Source of the DNA: Streptomyces sp. CHD11 | GTDB taxonomy: Bacteria; Actinomycetota; Actinomycetes; Streptomycetales; Streptomycetaceae | Assembly: GCF_018638295.1 (NCBI RefSeq) | Contig: NZ_JABTTS010000007.1 | Coordinates: 147,439-211,438 of the forward strand | DNA: 64,000 nt | Direction: 5' to 3' | Shown: in pieces, positions 44,724 to 53,434 of the stretch | How positions within the stretch are numbered: the stretch's first letter is position 1 | Layout of the letters: the number at the start of each line of letters is the position of its first letter | Notes under the pieces: model-generated | What the model saw: the letters and a program-made list of their open reading frames with translations, nothing else | Told to the model about the DNA's origin: nothing | The model's database searches: none | Program-made: the position numbers and the translations under genes

Positions 44724-46037
44724 TCACTCCGTCACTCCGTCATTCCGTGGCTCGTCCGCCCCTCGGTGGTCGCCGCTCCGTCGCCGGTTCCCCGCGTCGT
44801 GGTCCTTGGCGGGCGGGAGGGGCAGCTGGACGGAGACGAGGAAACCGCCCTCCGGACGCCGGCCCGCGGAGAGGAGTCCGCCGACCGCGGTGGCACGTTC
44901 GCGCATGCCGATCAGACCGTAACCGGGCGGCCGGTCCGGCGCCGTGAACGTACGGGGCCGCGTGGACGCGGCCGGCGTCGTCCGGGAGCCCTTGCCCCCG
45001 TCGTCGGCGACGGTGAGGGTCAGATGGTCGCGGTCCCAGACGAGGCTCACCCGGGCGTTACCGGTGCCGGCGTGCTTCGTCACGTTGGTCAGGGCCTCCT
45101 GGACGATGCGGTAGGCGGTGAGGTCCACTCCCGGCGCAAGCGGCCTGGCCGTGCCCTCCTGGTGGACCGACACCTCCAGACCCGCGCGGCGGAAGGAGGC
45201 GAGAAGCGTGGGGAGCCGGGACAGCGCGGGCGCCGGTTCGGCGGGCTCCGCCGCGTCCCCGGTCTGACGCAGCAGGCCGACCGTCGCCCGCAGGTCGTCG
45301 AGCGCGTCGGAGGTGGTCTCGACGAGCTCCCCGAGGCTCTTGCGGGTCTGCTCCGGGCGGGTGTCGAAGAGGTGGGCGGCGACCGTGGCCTGCGCGTTGG
45401 CCAGGGTGATCTGATGGGCCACGAGATCGTGCAGCTCCCGGGCGATACGCACCCGTTCCTCGGCGACTCTCCGGCGCGCCTCGCTGTCCCTGCTCTGCTC
45501 GGCCCGCCGGGCCCGCTCCTCCACGGCAGCCAGGTAGGCCCGCCGGTTCCGCACCGAGTAACCGAGCACGCCGGCCACCGGGGGAAGCAACGCCATCACC
45601 CCCATCCTGCTCGCGTCCTTCCACGAGAAGTCCCCGGACAGGGAGGTGAAGACGGCCAGTGCCACGGAGACCAGCAACACCGCGCCCGCCGCGCGGCGTT
45701 CGGTCCGCGCGGCGAGCGAGTAGGAGTAGGAGGTGATCAGGGCGGGGGCCACGACGAGCGGGGTGAGCAGGAGGTCCAGGAGCGGCGCCAGCACGCCGAT
45801 CGCGGTCGTGGCCGCGAGGGTGGCCAGGGGCGCCCGGTGCCGCAGCGGCAGCACGGCACAGGACGTCACGGCGATGGCGTAGGCGACGGCGGGCGGCGCC
45901 GACAGGGTGTCGTCGAGCCGCACCGCCCCGCCGAACAGGCAGAGCGCGAACGCCGTCGCCGTGACCGCCGCCTCCCGCGACCACGCGGCGCGTGGTCGCG
46001 GAGCACCGGCCCCCGGTTTCACGGCCCGCTCAGTCAC
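44724..46037 (-). CDS. NarL-type sensor histidine kinase
   Basis: The 437-residue protein has four to five N-terminal TM helices (about 25-165) with almost no extracellular loops. The HisKA_3 dimer domain has the phospho-acceptor His in RIARELHDLVAHQITLANAQ. The HATPase domain has the N-box YRIVQEALTNVTKHAG, G1 VADDGGKG and G2 PGYGLIGMRERA. Such intramembrane-sensing kinases often detect envelope stress or lipophilic drugs. GTG 46037 overlaps the MMPL stop by 8 nt. It forms a pair with the regulator downstream. Confidence 0.88.
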   Translation of the reverse strand: MTERAVKPGAGAPRPRAAWSREAAVTATAFALCLFGGAVRLDDTLSAPPAVAYAIAVTSCAVLPLRHRAPLATLAATTAIGVLAPLLDLLLTPLVVAPALITSYSYSLAARTERRAAGAVLLVSVALAVFTSLSGDFSWKDASRMGVMALLPPVAGVLGYSVRNRRAYLAAVEERARRAEQSRDSEARRRVAEERVRIARELHDLVAHQITLANAQATVAAHLFDTRPEQTRKSLGELVETTSDALDDLRATVGLLRQTGDAAEPAEPAPALSRLPTLLASFRRAGLEVSVHQEGTARPLAPGVDLTAYRIVQEALTNVTKHAGTGNARVSLVWDRDHLTLTVADDGGKGSRTTPAASTRPRTFTAPDRPPGYGLIGMRERATAVGGLLSAGRRPEGGFLVSVQLPLPPAKDHDAGNRRRSGDHRGADEPRNDGVTE

Positions 46038-48294
46038 GGCCGACGGGGAGCCGCCGCACGCGCCCGCCGCCGGGAGCCGGGTCCGGCACGGTCGTGTCCG
46101 GCACGGCCGAGGAGGCCGGGACGGCCTTGTCCAGTGCCTCACCCTCGATGTCCACATTCGGCAGCACGCGGTTCAGGATACGGGGCAGCCACCAGGCCCG
46201 GTGGCCGAGCAGGGCCAGGACCGCGGGCACGATCGCCATCCGGACCACGAAGGCGTCGAAGGCGACGGCGGCGGCCAGGCCGACGCCCATCGTCTGGATG
46301 GTCGGGTTGCTCATCCCGATGAATCCGGCGAACACGCTGATCATGATGATCGCCGCCGCGGCCACCACCCGGCCGCTGTGCCGGAATCCGCTGACGATCG
46401 CCTCGCCGGGGGACGCGCCGTGGACGTAGGTCTCCCGCATCCGGCTCAGGAGGAAGACCTCGTAGTCCATGGCGAGGCCGAAGACGATGCCGATGATGAG
46501 AATCGGCATCAGCGACATGACCGGTCCGGTCTGCTCGATACCGAGCAGGTCCGCCGCCCAGCCCCACTGGAAGACGGCGACGAGGACACCGAAGGCGGCG
46601 CCCACCGACAGCAGGAAGCCCAGTGCGGCCTTGACCGGGACCAGGACCGAGCGGAAGACCACCATCAGCAGGAGTACCGCCAGGCCGATGACCACGATCA
46701 GATAGGGGATGAGGGCGTCGGACATCGCCTCGGAGATGTCGACGTTCATCGCGGTGATACCGGTCACCAGGACGCCGGCGCCCGTTTCGGCCTCGATGCC
46801 CGGGGCCGTGCCGCGCAGCGCGTGCACCAGGTCCTTGGTCTCGCCGCTGTTCGGCGCGGTCTCCGGCACGGCGGTGAGGACGGCCGTGTCCCCGCTCTCG
46901 CTGAGCACCGGATCACCGGCCGACGCCACCCCGTCCACGCTCTCCACGGTCTCGACGACCAGGTCCGCGGCGGCCTGGGTGTCGGCGGACTCCGACAGGT
47001 CCACCACCACGGTCAGCGGGCCGTTGAACCCGGGGCCGAAGCCTTCCGAGAGCAGGTCGTAGGCGCGGCGCTGGGTGGTCTCCACCGACTTGGACTCGTC
47101 ACCGGGCAGCCCGAGTTCGAGGCTCAGCGCCGGTACGGCCACGGCTCCGAGGCCGAGTCCGGCGACCAGCAGCACGGCGGCCGGCCGGCGCAGCACGAAG
47201 CGCGCCCAGCGGGTGCCGAGTCCGGGCCGGCCGGCCGCGGTGCGGGCGTGCTCGCTTCCCGGCCGGGCGGCCTTGCGGACGGCGCGGGGCAGGACCCGCC
47301 GGCCGAAGAAGCCGAACAGCGCGGGGACCAGCGTGAGGGCGACGAGTACGGCGAGGGCCACGGCGCCCGCGCCGCCCATGCCCATCTTGGTGAGTTCGGG
47401 GATTCCGACGACCCCCAGGCCGACCAGGGCGATGAAGACGGTCGCGCCGGCGAAGACGACGGCGGACCCGGCCGTGCCCACCGCCCGGCCGGCGGCCTCC
47501 TCCGGTTCGCGGCCCTCGGCGCGCTCGTCCCGGTAGCGGGAGGTGATGAAGAGGGCGTAGTCGATGCCGACCGCCAGCCCCAGCATCAGCGCCAGGATGG
47601 CGACGGTGGAGGTCAGGCCCAGCGGAACGGCCAGCGCGGCGACCAGGCCGAAGGCGATGCCGACGCCCGTGAAGGCGGTCAGCAGCGACAGTCCGGCCGC
47701 GACCAGCGACCCCAGGGCCAGGACCAGCACCACCGCGGCCACCGCCACGCCGATGATCTCCGTCGTACCGCCTATCGCCTCCTCCGCGTCCAGGGCCGAG
47801 CCGCCGATCTCGACGGTCAGCCCCGTGGTCCGGGCCTGGTCCGCGGCGTCCTCGAGGGCGCTCTTCGTCGCCTCGGTCAGGTCGGTGACGTCCGCGGTGT
47901 AGGTGACCGTGGAGTAGGCGATGGTGCCGTCCTCGCTGACGGCACCGGTCTCATAGGGGTCGGTGGCCGACGCGACCTGGCCGCCCCCGTCCAGCGAGCC
48001 GACCGTCTCCTCGACGGCCGCCCTGTTCTCCCTGGCCGTCACCCGCTGCCCGTCCGGGGCCCGGAACACCAAGCGGGCCTCGGCGCCCTGGGAGTTGCCC
48101 TGCGGGAAGCGCTCGTCCAGCAGGTCGAACGCCTGCTGGGACTCGGTGCCGGGCATGGAGAATTCCTCCTCCTCCGCGGCCGGCGCCATGGCGCCGGCCG
48201 CGATGGCCAGTACCAGGACACCCAGCCACAGACCGCCCACGAGCCGGCGCCGCCGGAAGGCCCACCGTCCGGCCCGGTAGAGAAAAGTCGCCAC
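46030..48294 (-). CDS. MMPL-family RND transporter
   Basis: The 754-residue protein has the RND/MMPL plan: TM1 near the N-terminus, an extracytoplasmic domain, five to six TM helices, then a second copy of this plan (two halves). Conserved patterns include ALMLGLAVGIDYALFITSRYRDE and, in the second half, IIGIVFGLAMDYEVFLLSRMRE; the GIDYALF and AMDYEVFL helices carry the proton-relay Asp-Tyr. MMPL proteins export lipids, siderophores or drugs. GTG 48294 (VATFLYRAGRWAF) has GGAG upstream and fits the family N-terminus; the open frame to 48357 is leader. Kinase and regulator genes follow in the same operon. Confidence 0.92.
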   Translation of the reverse strand: MATFLYRAGRWAFRRRRLVGGLWLGVLVLAIAAGAMAPAAEEEEFSMPGTESQQAFDLLDERFPQGNSQGAEARLVFRAPDGQRVTARENRAAVEETVGSLDGGGQVASATDPYETGAVSEDGTIAYSTVTYTADVTDLTEATKSALEDAADQARTTGLTVEIGGSALDAEEAIGGTTEIIGVAVAAVVLVLALGSLVAAGLSLLTAFTGVGIAFGLVAALAVPLGLTSTVAILALMLGLAVGIDYALFITSRYRDERAEGREPEEAAGRAVGTAGSAVVFAGATVFIALVGLGVVGIPELTKMGMGGAGAVALAVLVALTLVPALFGFFGRRVLPRAVRKAARPGSEHARTAAGRPGLGTRWARFVLRRPAAVLLVAGLGLGAVAVPALSLELGLPGDESKSVETTQRRAYDLLSEGFGPGFNGPLTVVVDLSESADTQAAADLVVETVESVDGVASAGDPVLSESGDTAVLTAVPETAPNSGETKDLVHALRGTAPGIEAETGAGVLVTGITAMNVDISEAMSDALIPYLIVVIGLAVLLLMVVFRSVLVPVKAALGFLLSVGAAFGVLVAVFQWGWAADLLGIEQTGPVMSLMPILIIGIVFGLAMDYEVFLLSRMRETYVHGASPGEAIVSGFRHSGRVVAAAAIIMISVFAGFIGMSNPTIQTMGVGLAAAVAFDAFVVRMAIVPAVLALLGHRAWWLPRILNRVLPNVDIEGEALDKAVPASSAVPDTTVPDPAPGGGRVRRLPVGRD

Positions 48295-48427
48295 CTGCTG
48301 ATCACTCCAGACACCACTGCGAAGAGGAATGCGCGGGATCCCGCGCGCCTCCCACACTTCCTTCAGGGCGCCCCGGCGGGCATCGTCCCCCGCAGCCGTC
48401 CTGGCCTGGTGTCCCCGGACCAGCCGC
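48228..48427 (-). repeat. Right copy of the inverted duplication
   Basis: This holds the leader and first codons of the intact MMPL gene; the partner copy at 41103-41300 lies in opposite orientation. Together they bracket the MFS/monooxygenase and MMPL/two-component genes. Confidence 0.9.
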
Positions 48428-48533
48428 TCACCTGTTCTAGTGCGTCCGCACTACGGCCGGCCCGGCCGGAATCCGGCCCGGCCGGGGAGTGGTGACCTGA
48501 GCTGCGCGGACTCGGCCGTCCCGGGCACCTCAT

Positions 48534-48558
48534 CCGCGTCCGTGTACCACGGACGCGG
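48534..48558. promoter_or_regulatory. Perfect dyad CCGCGTCCGTG-N3-CACGGACGCGG
   Basis: There are 11-bp perfect arms (48534-48544 and 48548-48558) around TAC. The dyad is only 2 bp from the next palindrome, so the two may form one composite operator. It lies about 95 bp upstream of the hydrolase-ABC start. Confidence 0.65.
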
Positions 48559-48560
48559 TA

Positions 48561-48578
48561 TACGGAAGATCTTCCGTA
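48561..48578. promoter_or_regulatory. Perfect 18-bp palindrome, TetR-type operator candidate
   Basis: TACGGAAGATCTTCCGTA is fully symmetric and AT-richer in the centre than its surroundings, the usual shape of TetR-family operators. No TetR gene is in the neighbourhood. It could control the hydrolase-ABC operon, the MMPL operon, or both. Confidence 0.65.
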
Positions 48579-48651
48579 CGCCGCTGGGAGGTCCCCGGGT
48601 TCGGTCTCCGGTCGACAACTCGGGGACAGGCGGACCCCGTACGGTTGACGC

Positions 48652-51339
48652 ATGGATCTTCGACTGCCCCCATCGCGGTGGCTGCGGTCACGACGGCCGC
48701 TCTCATCACCGCCGTGGTCACGGCGGCCGCGACGGGTCATCGCCGCCGCGGCCGCCGTCGTCGTGCTCGCCGGGGCCGGCACCTGGACCGCTGTCGCCTC
48801 CGACGACGCACCCGCGGTGCGCCGCGCCGACCGGGTCATGGCGGTGGGCGACGGGGTGCGGATCGACACCTCCTACTTCACCGCAGGCCCCGACGGCCGC
48901 CGGCCCGCCGTCCTGCTGGGACACGGCTTCGGCGGCAGCAAGGAGGACGTGCGGGAGCAGGCCGAGAAGCTCGCGCGGGACGGGTACGCGGTGCTGACCT
49001 GGTCCGCGCGCGGCTTCGGGAAGTCGACCGGGAAGATCGGGCTGAACGACCCGGAGGGGGAGGTCGCCGACGTCTCCCGGCTGATCGACTGGCTGGCCGG
49101 GCGGCCCGAGGTGCGGCTCGACAAGAGCGGTGACCCCCGGGTCGGGATGGCCGGCGGATCGTACGGCGGCGCCATCGCGCTGCTCGGCGCCGGACACGAC
49201 GACCGGGTCGACGCCATCGCGCCCTCGATCACCTACTTCGACCTCGCCGACGCGCTCTTCCCCAACGGTGTGTTCAAGAAGGTGTGGGCCGGACTCTTCA
49301 TCAACACCGGTGGCGGATGCGAGAAGTTCGAGCCGGCGCTGTGCGAGATGTACCAGCGGGTCGCCGAGTCCGGAGTACCGGACGACGAGGCCCGCGAGCT
49401 GCTCCGGGCACACTCGCCGGCCGCCGTCGCCGACCGCATCGACGTGCCCACACTGCTGATGCAGGGCCAGTCGGACTCCCTCTTCCCGCTCGGCCAGGCC
49501 GATGCCGCCGCACGGGCCATCCGTGCCCATGGCGCTCCGGTCGCCGTCGACTGGATCGCGGGTGGGCACGACGGCGGCAACCCGGAGAAGGAACGGCTGG
49601 AACAGCGGGTCCGGGCCTGGTTCGACCGCCATCTGAAGGGCGACGACGGCGTCGGCACCGGGCCCGCCTTCCGCGTCACCCGCACCGGAGGCGTCGACTC
49701 CACCGACGGACAGGCCGTGCTGAACGGCGCGAGCGCCGACCGCTACCCGGGACTGGCCGGCGAGGGCCGGCCCCTCCCCCTCACCGGGCGTGCGGAGCAG
49801 AGCTTCGACAACCCGGCCGGAGCCAGTCCTCCCGCCATCTCCGCCCTGCCCGGCCTCGGTGACTCCGGAGGACTCGCCCAGCTGTCCGCGCTCGGCGTCG
49901 GCATCGCGCTGGACTTCCCCGGCCAGTACGCCCGCTTCGAGTCCGCCCCCCTCACCAGCGATCTGCGGATCACCGGATCGCCGACCGTCACCGTGAACGT
50001 CACCTCGACCAGCGACGACGCCGTCCTGTTCGGCAAGGTGTACGACATCGGCCCGGACGGCGGTCAGCAGGTGCTGCCCTCGCAGCTGGTCGCCCCGGTC
50101 CGGGTCGAGGACGCCAGGGCCGGCAAGGACGTCACCCTCACGCTGCCCGCCGTCGACCACGAGGTCGAGAAGGGGCACCGGCTGCGCCTGGTCCTCGCCT
50201 CCACCGACCTCGGCTTCGCCTCCCCGGCCGCCCCGGCGACGTACACCGTCTCCCTGAGGAGCGACCTCACCGTGCCCACCGCGCCGGGCGTGAGCACCGC
50301 CGCCGCGCCGCTGCCCGCATGGGTGGTGTGGCTGCCTGCCGGCGGCGCGCTGATCGCCGCGCTCCTGCTGCTGACCGGCCGCCGGCGCACCACCGCCCCG
50401 GCCCCCGACCCCGCACTCGCCGACGTCCCGCTGCAGATCACCGGCCTGAGCAAGCGGTACGCCCGCTCCTCGGACCGGTACGCGGTGAAGGACCTGTCGT
50501 TCCGCGTGGAGAAGGGACAGGTGCTCGGGCTGCTCGGGCCGAACGGCGCGGGCAAGACGACCACCCTGCGCATGCTGATGGGGCTGATCAGGCCCGATGA
50601 CGGGGAGATCCGGGTCTTCGGGCACGCCATCCGTCCCGGCGCGCCGGTGCTCTCCCGGGTCGGCGCGTTCGTCGAGGGCGCGGGCTTCCTGCCGCATCTG
50701 TCCGGGCGGGAGAACCTGGAGCTGTACTGGCGGGCCACCGGCCGCCCGCCCGGGGACGCGCACCTGGAGGAGGCCCTGGAGATCGCCGGCCTCGGGGACG
50801 CCCTCTCCCGGGCGGTGCGCACCTACTCCCAGGGCATGCGGCAGCGCCTCGCCATCGCCCAGGCCATGCTCGGCCTTCCGGACCTGCTCATCCTCGACGA
50901 GCCGACCAACGGGCTCGACCCGCCGCAGATCCGCGAGATGCGCGAGGTGATGATCCGGTACGCGGCCGCCGGACGCACGGTGATCGTCTCCAGCCATCTG
51001 CTGGCGGAGGTCGAGCAGTCGTGCACGCATCTGGTGGTCATGGACCGCGGGCGGCTGGTCCAGGCGGGCCCGGTGCAGGAGATCATCGGCTCCGGCGACA
51101 CGCTGCTCGTCGGCACCCAGGAGCCCGTGGACGAGCCGGTCGCCGAGAAGATCGCCGCGCTGCCGGGCGTCGCCTCGGCCGTCCGTACCGACGAGGGGCT
51201 GCTGGTCCGGCTGGACGCCGGCGGCACCGCCACGCTGCTGATCGCCGAACTCGTCCGGCTGGAGGTGCCCGTGGCGTCGGTCGGCCCGCACCGGCGCCTC
51301 GAAGACGCCTTCCTCACCCTGATCGGAGGTTCCGCATGA
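48652..51339 (+). CDS. Fusion of secreted alpha/beta hydrolase and ABC transporter ATPase
   Basis: The 895-residue protein joins two normally separate parts. Residues 28-48 form an N-terminal membrane anchor or signal. Residues 60-560 are a CocE/X-Pro-dipeptidyl-peptidase-like alpha/beta hydrolase (nucleophile Ser170 in GMAGGSYGGAIAL, GGHDGG for the catalytic His) with the jelly-roll C-terminal domain. A TM helix (about 562-582, VVWLPAGGALIAALLLLTG) follows, then an ABC ATPase: Walker A GLLGPNGAGKTTTLRML (Lys635), signature YSQGMRQRLAIAQA, Walker B LLILDEPTNGLDPP. The topology puts the hydrolase outside and the ATPase inside. It is coupled to the permease downstream by ATGA. The substrate is unknown. 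No good ribosome site is seen at ATG 48652. Confidence 0.9.
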   Translation: MDLRLPPSRWLRSRRPLSSPPWSRRPRRVIAAAAAVVVLAGAGTWTAVASDDAPAVRRADRVMAVGDGVRIDTSYFTAGPDGRRPAVLLGHGFGGSKEDVREQAEKLARDGYAVLTWSARGFGKSTGKIGLNDPEGEVADVSRLIDWLAGRPEVRLDKSGDPRVGMAGGSYGGAIALLGAGHDDRVDAIAPSITYFDLADALFPNGVFKKVWAGLFINTGGGCEKFEPALCEMYQRVAESGVPDDEARELLRAHSPAAVADRIDVPTLLMQGQSDSLFPLGQADAAARAIRAHGAPVAVDWIAGGHDGGNPEKERLEQRVRAWFDRHLKGDDGVGTGPAFRVTRTGGVDSTDGQAVLNGASADRYPGLAGEGRPLPLTGRAEQSFDNPAGASPPAISALPGLGDSGGLAQLSALGVGIALDFPGQYARFESAPLTSDLRITGSPTVTVNVTSTSDDAVLFGKVYDIGPDGGQQVLPSQLVAPVRVEDARAGKDVTLTLPAVDHEVEKGHRLRLVLASTDLGFASPAAPATYTVSLRSDLTVPTAPGVSTAAAPLPAWVVWLPAGGALIAALLLLTGRRRTTAPAPDPALADVPLQITGLSKRYARSSDRYAVKDLSFRVEKGQVLGLLGPNGAGKTTTLRMLMGLIRPDDGEIRVFGHAIRPGAPVLSRVGAFVEGAGFLPHLSGRENLELYWRATGRPPGDAHLEEALEIAGLGDALSRAVRTYSQGMRQRLAIAQAMLGLPDLLILDEPTNGLDPPQIREMREVMIRYAAAGRTVIVSSHLLAEVEQSCTHLVVMDRGRLVQAGPVQEIIGSGDTLLVGTQEPVDEPVAEKIAALPGVASAVRTDEGLLVRLDAGGTATLLIAELVRLEVPVASVGPHRRLEDAFLTLIGGSA

Positions 51340-52244
51340 GCACGCTCACCCAGCGCGAGCGGGACGAACCCGCCGGTCCCGCCGCCCCGGCCGCCGGCCC
51401 CGCCGAGGTCGCCGACGGCTACCGCGCGGGACGCACCCTGCCCCTGCGGGTGGAGCTGGCCCGCCAGCTCAAGCGCCGCCGCACCTACGTCATGGGCGCG
51501 ATCCTCGCCCTCCTGCCGTTCGTGCTGGTGGTCGCCTTCGCCATCGGCGGTGATCCGGACCGCCCGGGCGGCCGGGTCAACCTGATGGACACGGCCACCG
51601 AGTCCGGCGCCAACTTCGCCGCCGTGAACCTCTTCGTGTCGGCCGGCTTCCTGCTGGTCATCCCCGTCGCCCTGTTCTGCGGGGACACGGTCGCCTCGGA
51701 GGCCGGCTGGTCCTCCCTGCGCTATCTGCTCGCCGCGCCGGTGCCCCGTATGCGGCTGCTGTGGTCCAAGCTGATCGTCGGACTGGGGCTGAGCCTTTCC
51801 GCGATGGTGCTGCTGCCGGTGGTGGCGCTCGCCGTCGGTACGGCCGCCTACGGCTGGGGGCCGCTGCGGATCCCCACCGGCGGCGCGCTGGACCCGGGCA
51901 CGGCGGCCCAGCGGCTGGTGATCGTCGTCGCCTATCTGTTCGTGTCGCAGCTGGTCACCGCCGGCCTCGCGTTCTGGCTGTCCACCCGCACCGACGCACC
52001 GCTCGGCGCGGTCGGCGGGGCGGTGGGGCTCACCATCGTCGGCAATGTGCTGGACGCCGTCACCGCGCTGGGCGACTGGCGTCACTTCCTGCCCGCGCAC
52101 TGGCAGTTCGCCTGGGCGGACGCCGTCCAGCCGACCCCGGAGTGGTCCGGCATGATCCAGGGCGCGGCGGTGTCCGTGACGTACGCGCTGGTGCTGTTCG
52201 CGCTGGCGTTCCGCGGGTTCGTGCGCAAGGACGTGGTGTCCTGA
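51336..52244 (+). CDS. ABC transporter permease (ABC-2 type) partner of the hydrolase-ATPase fusion
   Basis: The 302-residue protein has a cytosolic N-terminal tail of about 45 residues and six TM helices (starting RTYVMGAILALLPFVLVVAFAIGG), the plan of ABC-2/NatB-like export permeases. ATG 51336 overlaps the fusion's stop, so the two are made together and should assemble as a dimeric exporter carrying two external hydrolase domains. Confidence 0.85.
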   Translation: MSTLTQRERDEPAGPAAPAAGPAEVADGYRAGRTLPLRVELARQLKRRRTYVMGAILALLPFVLVVAFAIGGDPDRPGGRVNLMDTATESGANFAAVNLFVSAGFLLVIPVALFCGDTVASEAGWSSLRYLLAAPVPRMRLLWSKLIVGLGLSLSAMVLLPVVALAVGTAAYGWGPLRIPTGGALDPGTAAQRLVIVVAYLFVSQLVTAGLAFWLSTRTDAPLGAVGGAVGLTIVGNVLDAVTALGDWRHFLPAHWQFAWADAVQPTPEWSGMIQGAAVSVTYALVLFALAFRGFVRKDVVS

Positions 52245-52344
52245 CGGTGCCGCGCGCGAGCCCGGACTCCGGGCACGTGTGCGGGCCAACCGGGTGAACC
52301 TGCGCAACCGATTCCGCCGAGTCGGGTTGATGAAGGAGTAGGCC

Positions 52345-52425
52345 ATGCGGCAGCGGAGGGCCAGAACGCGTGGCCGCTCCCGATTTCTTCAAGCAGGAAG
52401 ACAACCACATTGCGACAGAACCTGA
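52345..52425 (+). CDS. Possible 26-residue leader peptide overlapping the chaplin start
   Basis: ATG 52345 follows a strong AAGGAGTAGGCC site and opens a basic 26-codon frame (MRQRRARTRGRSRF...) ending at TGA 52425, 16 nt inside the chaplin gene in another frame. The chaplin itself starts on TTG with a weaker site, so ribosomes ending the leader could re-initiate there. It may be a translational coupling device or merely a chance frame. Confidence 0.4.
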   Translation: MRQRRARTRGRSRFLQAGRQPHCDRT

Positions 52426-53342
52426 GCAGGGGAGTGTTCGCGGCGGCCGCGGCCGCCACGGGCATCCTGTCCCTGTACGGAACGCCCGCCCTCGCCGACT
52501 CGTTCGCGGCGGGCGGTGCCGAGGATTCTCCCGGTGTGCTGTCCGGGAACAACGTGCAGGCCCCGGTCCACGTGCCGGTGAACGCGTGCGGCAACACCGT
52601 CACCGCGGTCGGTGCGATGAACGAGGCGTACGACAACACGTGTGTCAACAGCTCCGGCGGTTCCCACGCCGGCAAGCACGGTGACGCCGGTGGCGGCGCG
52701 CAGGCGGTGGGCGGCACCGAGGGCTCGCCCGGTGTGGGCTCCGGGAACAACGTGCAGGCCCCGGTCCACGTGCCGGTGAACGCCTGCGGCAACAGCGTCA
52801 ACGGCGCCGCCGCGCTCAACGGAGCGACGGACAACACCTGCGCCAACCTCTCCGACGGCGGCCACGCGTCGGAGAAGTCCGCGGACCGCTCGGCGGAACC
52901 CTCGCACAAGGAGTCGGCGTCCGGTGTCTCGCACACCGAGTCCGGTGGCGCGCACGCGGTGGGCGCCGCCGAGGGATCGCCCGGTGTGCTGTCCGGCAAC
53001 GTCATCCAGGCGCCCATCGACCTGTCGCTGAACGCGTGCGGCAACAGCGTCAACCTCGTCGCCCTGCTCAACGACGCCAGTGACAACACCTGCGTCAACG
53101 AGTCGGGTCACGAGGAGGAGGAGAAGGAGAAGGAGAAGGACAAGGAGAAGCCGGAGCCTCCCGCCAAGGTGAAGACGCCTCCCACCCTGGAGGAGCCGCC
53201 GGCCGTGGAGGAGCCCGGCAACCCGCCGCACCTGGCGGAGACCGGCAGCGACGGCCTGCTGACGGCCTCGGCCGCCGGTGCCGCGCTGCTCACGGGCGGC
53301 GCGATGCTGTACCGCCGCTCCCGCGTCGCCTCCCGCCGCTAG
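52410..53342 (+). CDS. Long chaplin with three chaplin domains and LAETG sortase signal
   Basis: Chaplins assemble into the hydrophobic amyloid layer on aerial hyphae and spores. The 310-residue protein has a signal peptide (1-29, cleavage near ALA-DS). Three chaplin domains (about 30-80, 97-147 and 181-231) share GSPGVLSGN-VQAPV-VPVNACGN--N--A-LN-A-DNTC, each with its two Cys. A charged Glu/Lys/Pro linker leads to LAETG (275-279), a hydrophobic helix and an Arg-rich tail, the class E sortase anchor. Known long chaplins (ChpA-C) carry two domains, so a third is unusual. I take TTG 52410 as start because no ATG or GTG fits. A strong terminator follows. Confidence 0.92.
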   Translation: MRQNLSRGVFAAAAAATGILSLYGTPALADSFAAGGAEDSPGVLSGNNVQAPVHVPVNACGNTVTAVGAMNEAYDNTCVNSSGGSHAGKHGDAGGGAQAVGGTEGSPGVGSGNNVQAPVHVPVNACGNSVNGAAALNGATDNTCANLSDGGHASEKSADRSAEPSHKESASGVSHTESGGAHAVGAAEGSPGVLSGNVIQAPIDLSLNACGNSVNLVALLNDASDNTCVNESGHEEEEKEKEKDKEKPEPPAKVKTPPTLEEPPAVEEPGNPPHLAETGSDGLLTASAAGAALLTGGAMLYRRSRVASRR

Positions 53343-53388
53343 CAGCCGGCCGAGTCCCGCCGGAACGCCCAACCCGGCACCCCTCGCA

Positions 53389-53429
53389 CACAACGTCCCC
53401 CGGACCTCACCGGTCCGGGGGACGTTGTG
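53389..53429 (+). terminator. Strong hairpin terminator of the chaplin gene
   Basis: Perfect 18-bp inverted repeat (53389-53406 and 53412-53429) with a 5-nt loop, starting 47 nt after the stop codon. Confidence 0.9.
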
Positions 53430-53434
53430 CTGTA

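Larger units (their letters stand above)
48295..48651. other. Divergent intergenic region MMPL / hydrolase-ABC
   Basis: The 357-bp gap contains the MMPL leader (part of the inverted duplication) and, closer to the hydrolase-ABC gene, two adjacent perfect palindromes listed separately. No coding frame of its own is seen. Promoters for both directions must lie here. Confidence 0.7.

Noticed and set aside
45907..48495. Plus-strand frame of about 862 codons opposite the MMPL and kinase genes
   Set aside because: Shadow of the MMPL coding strand; no domain.
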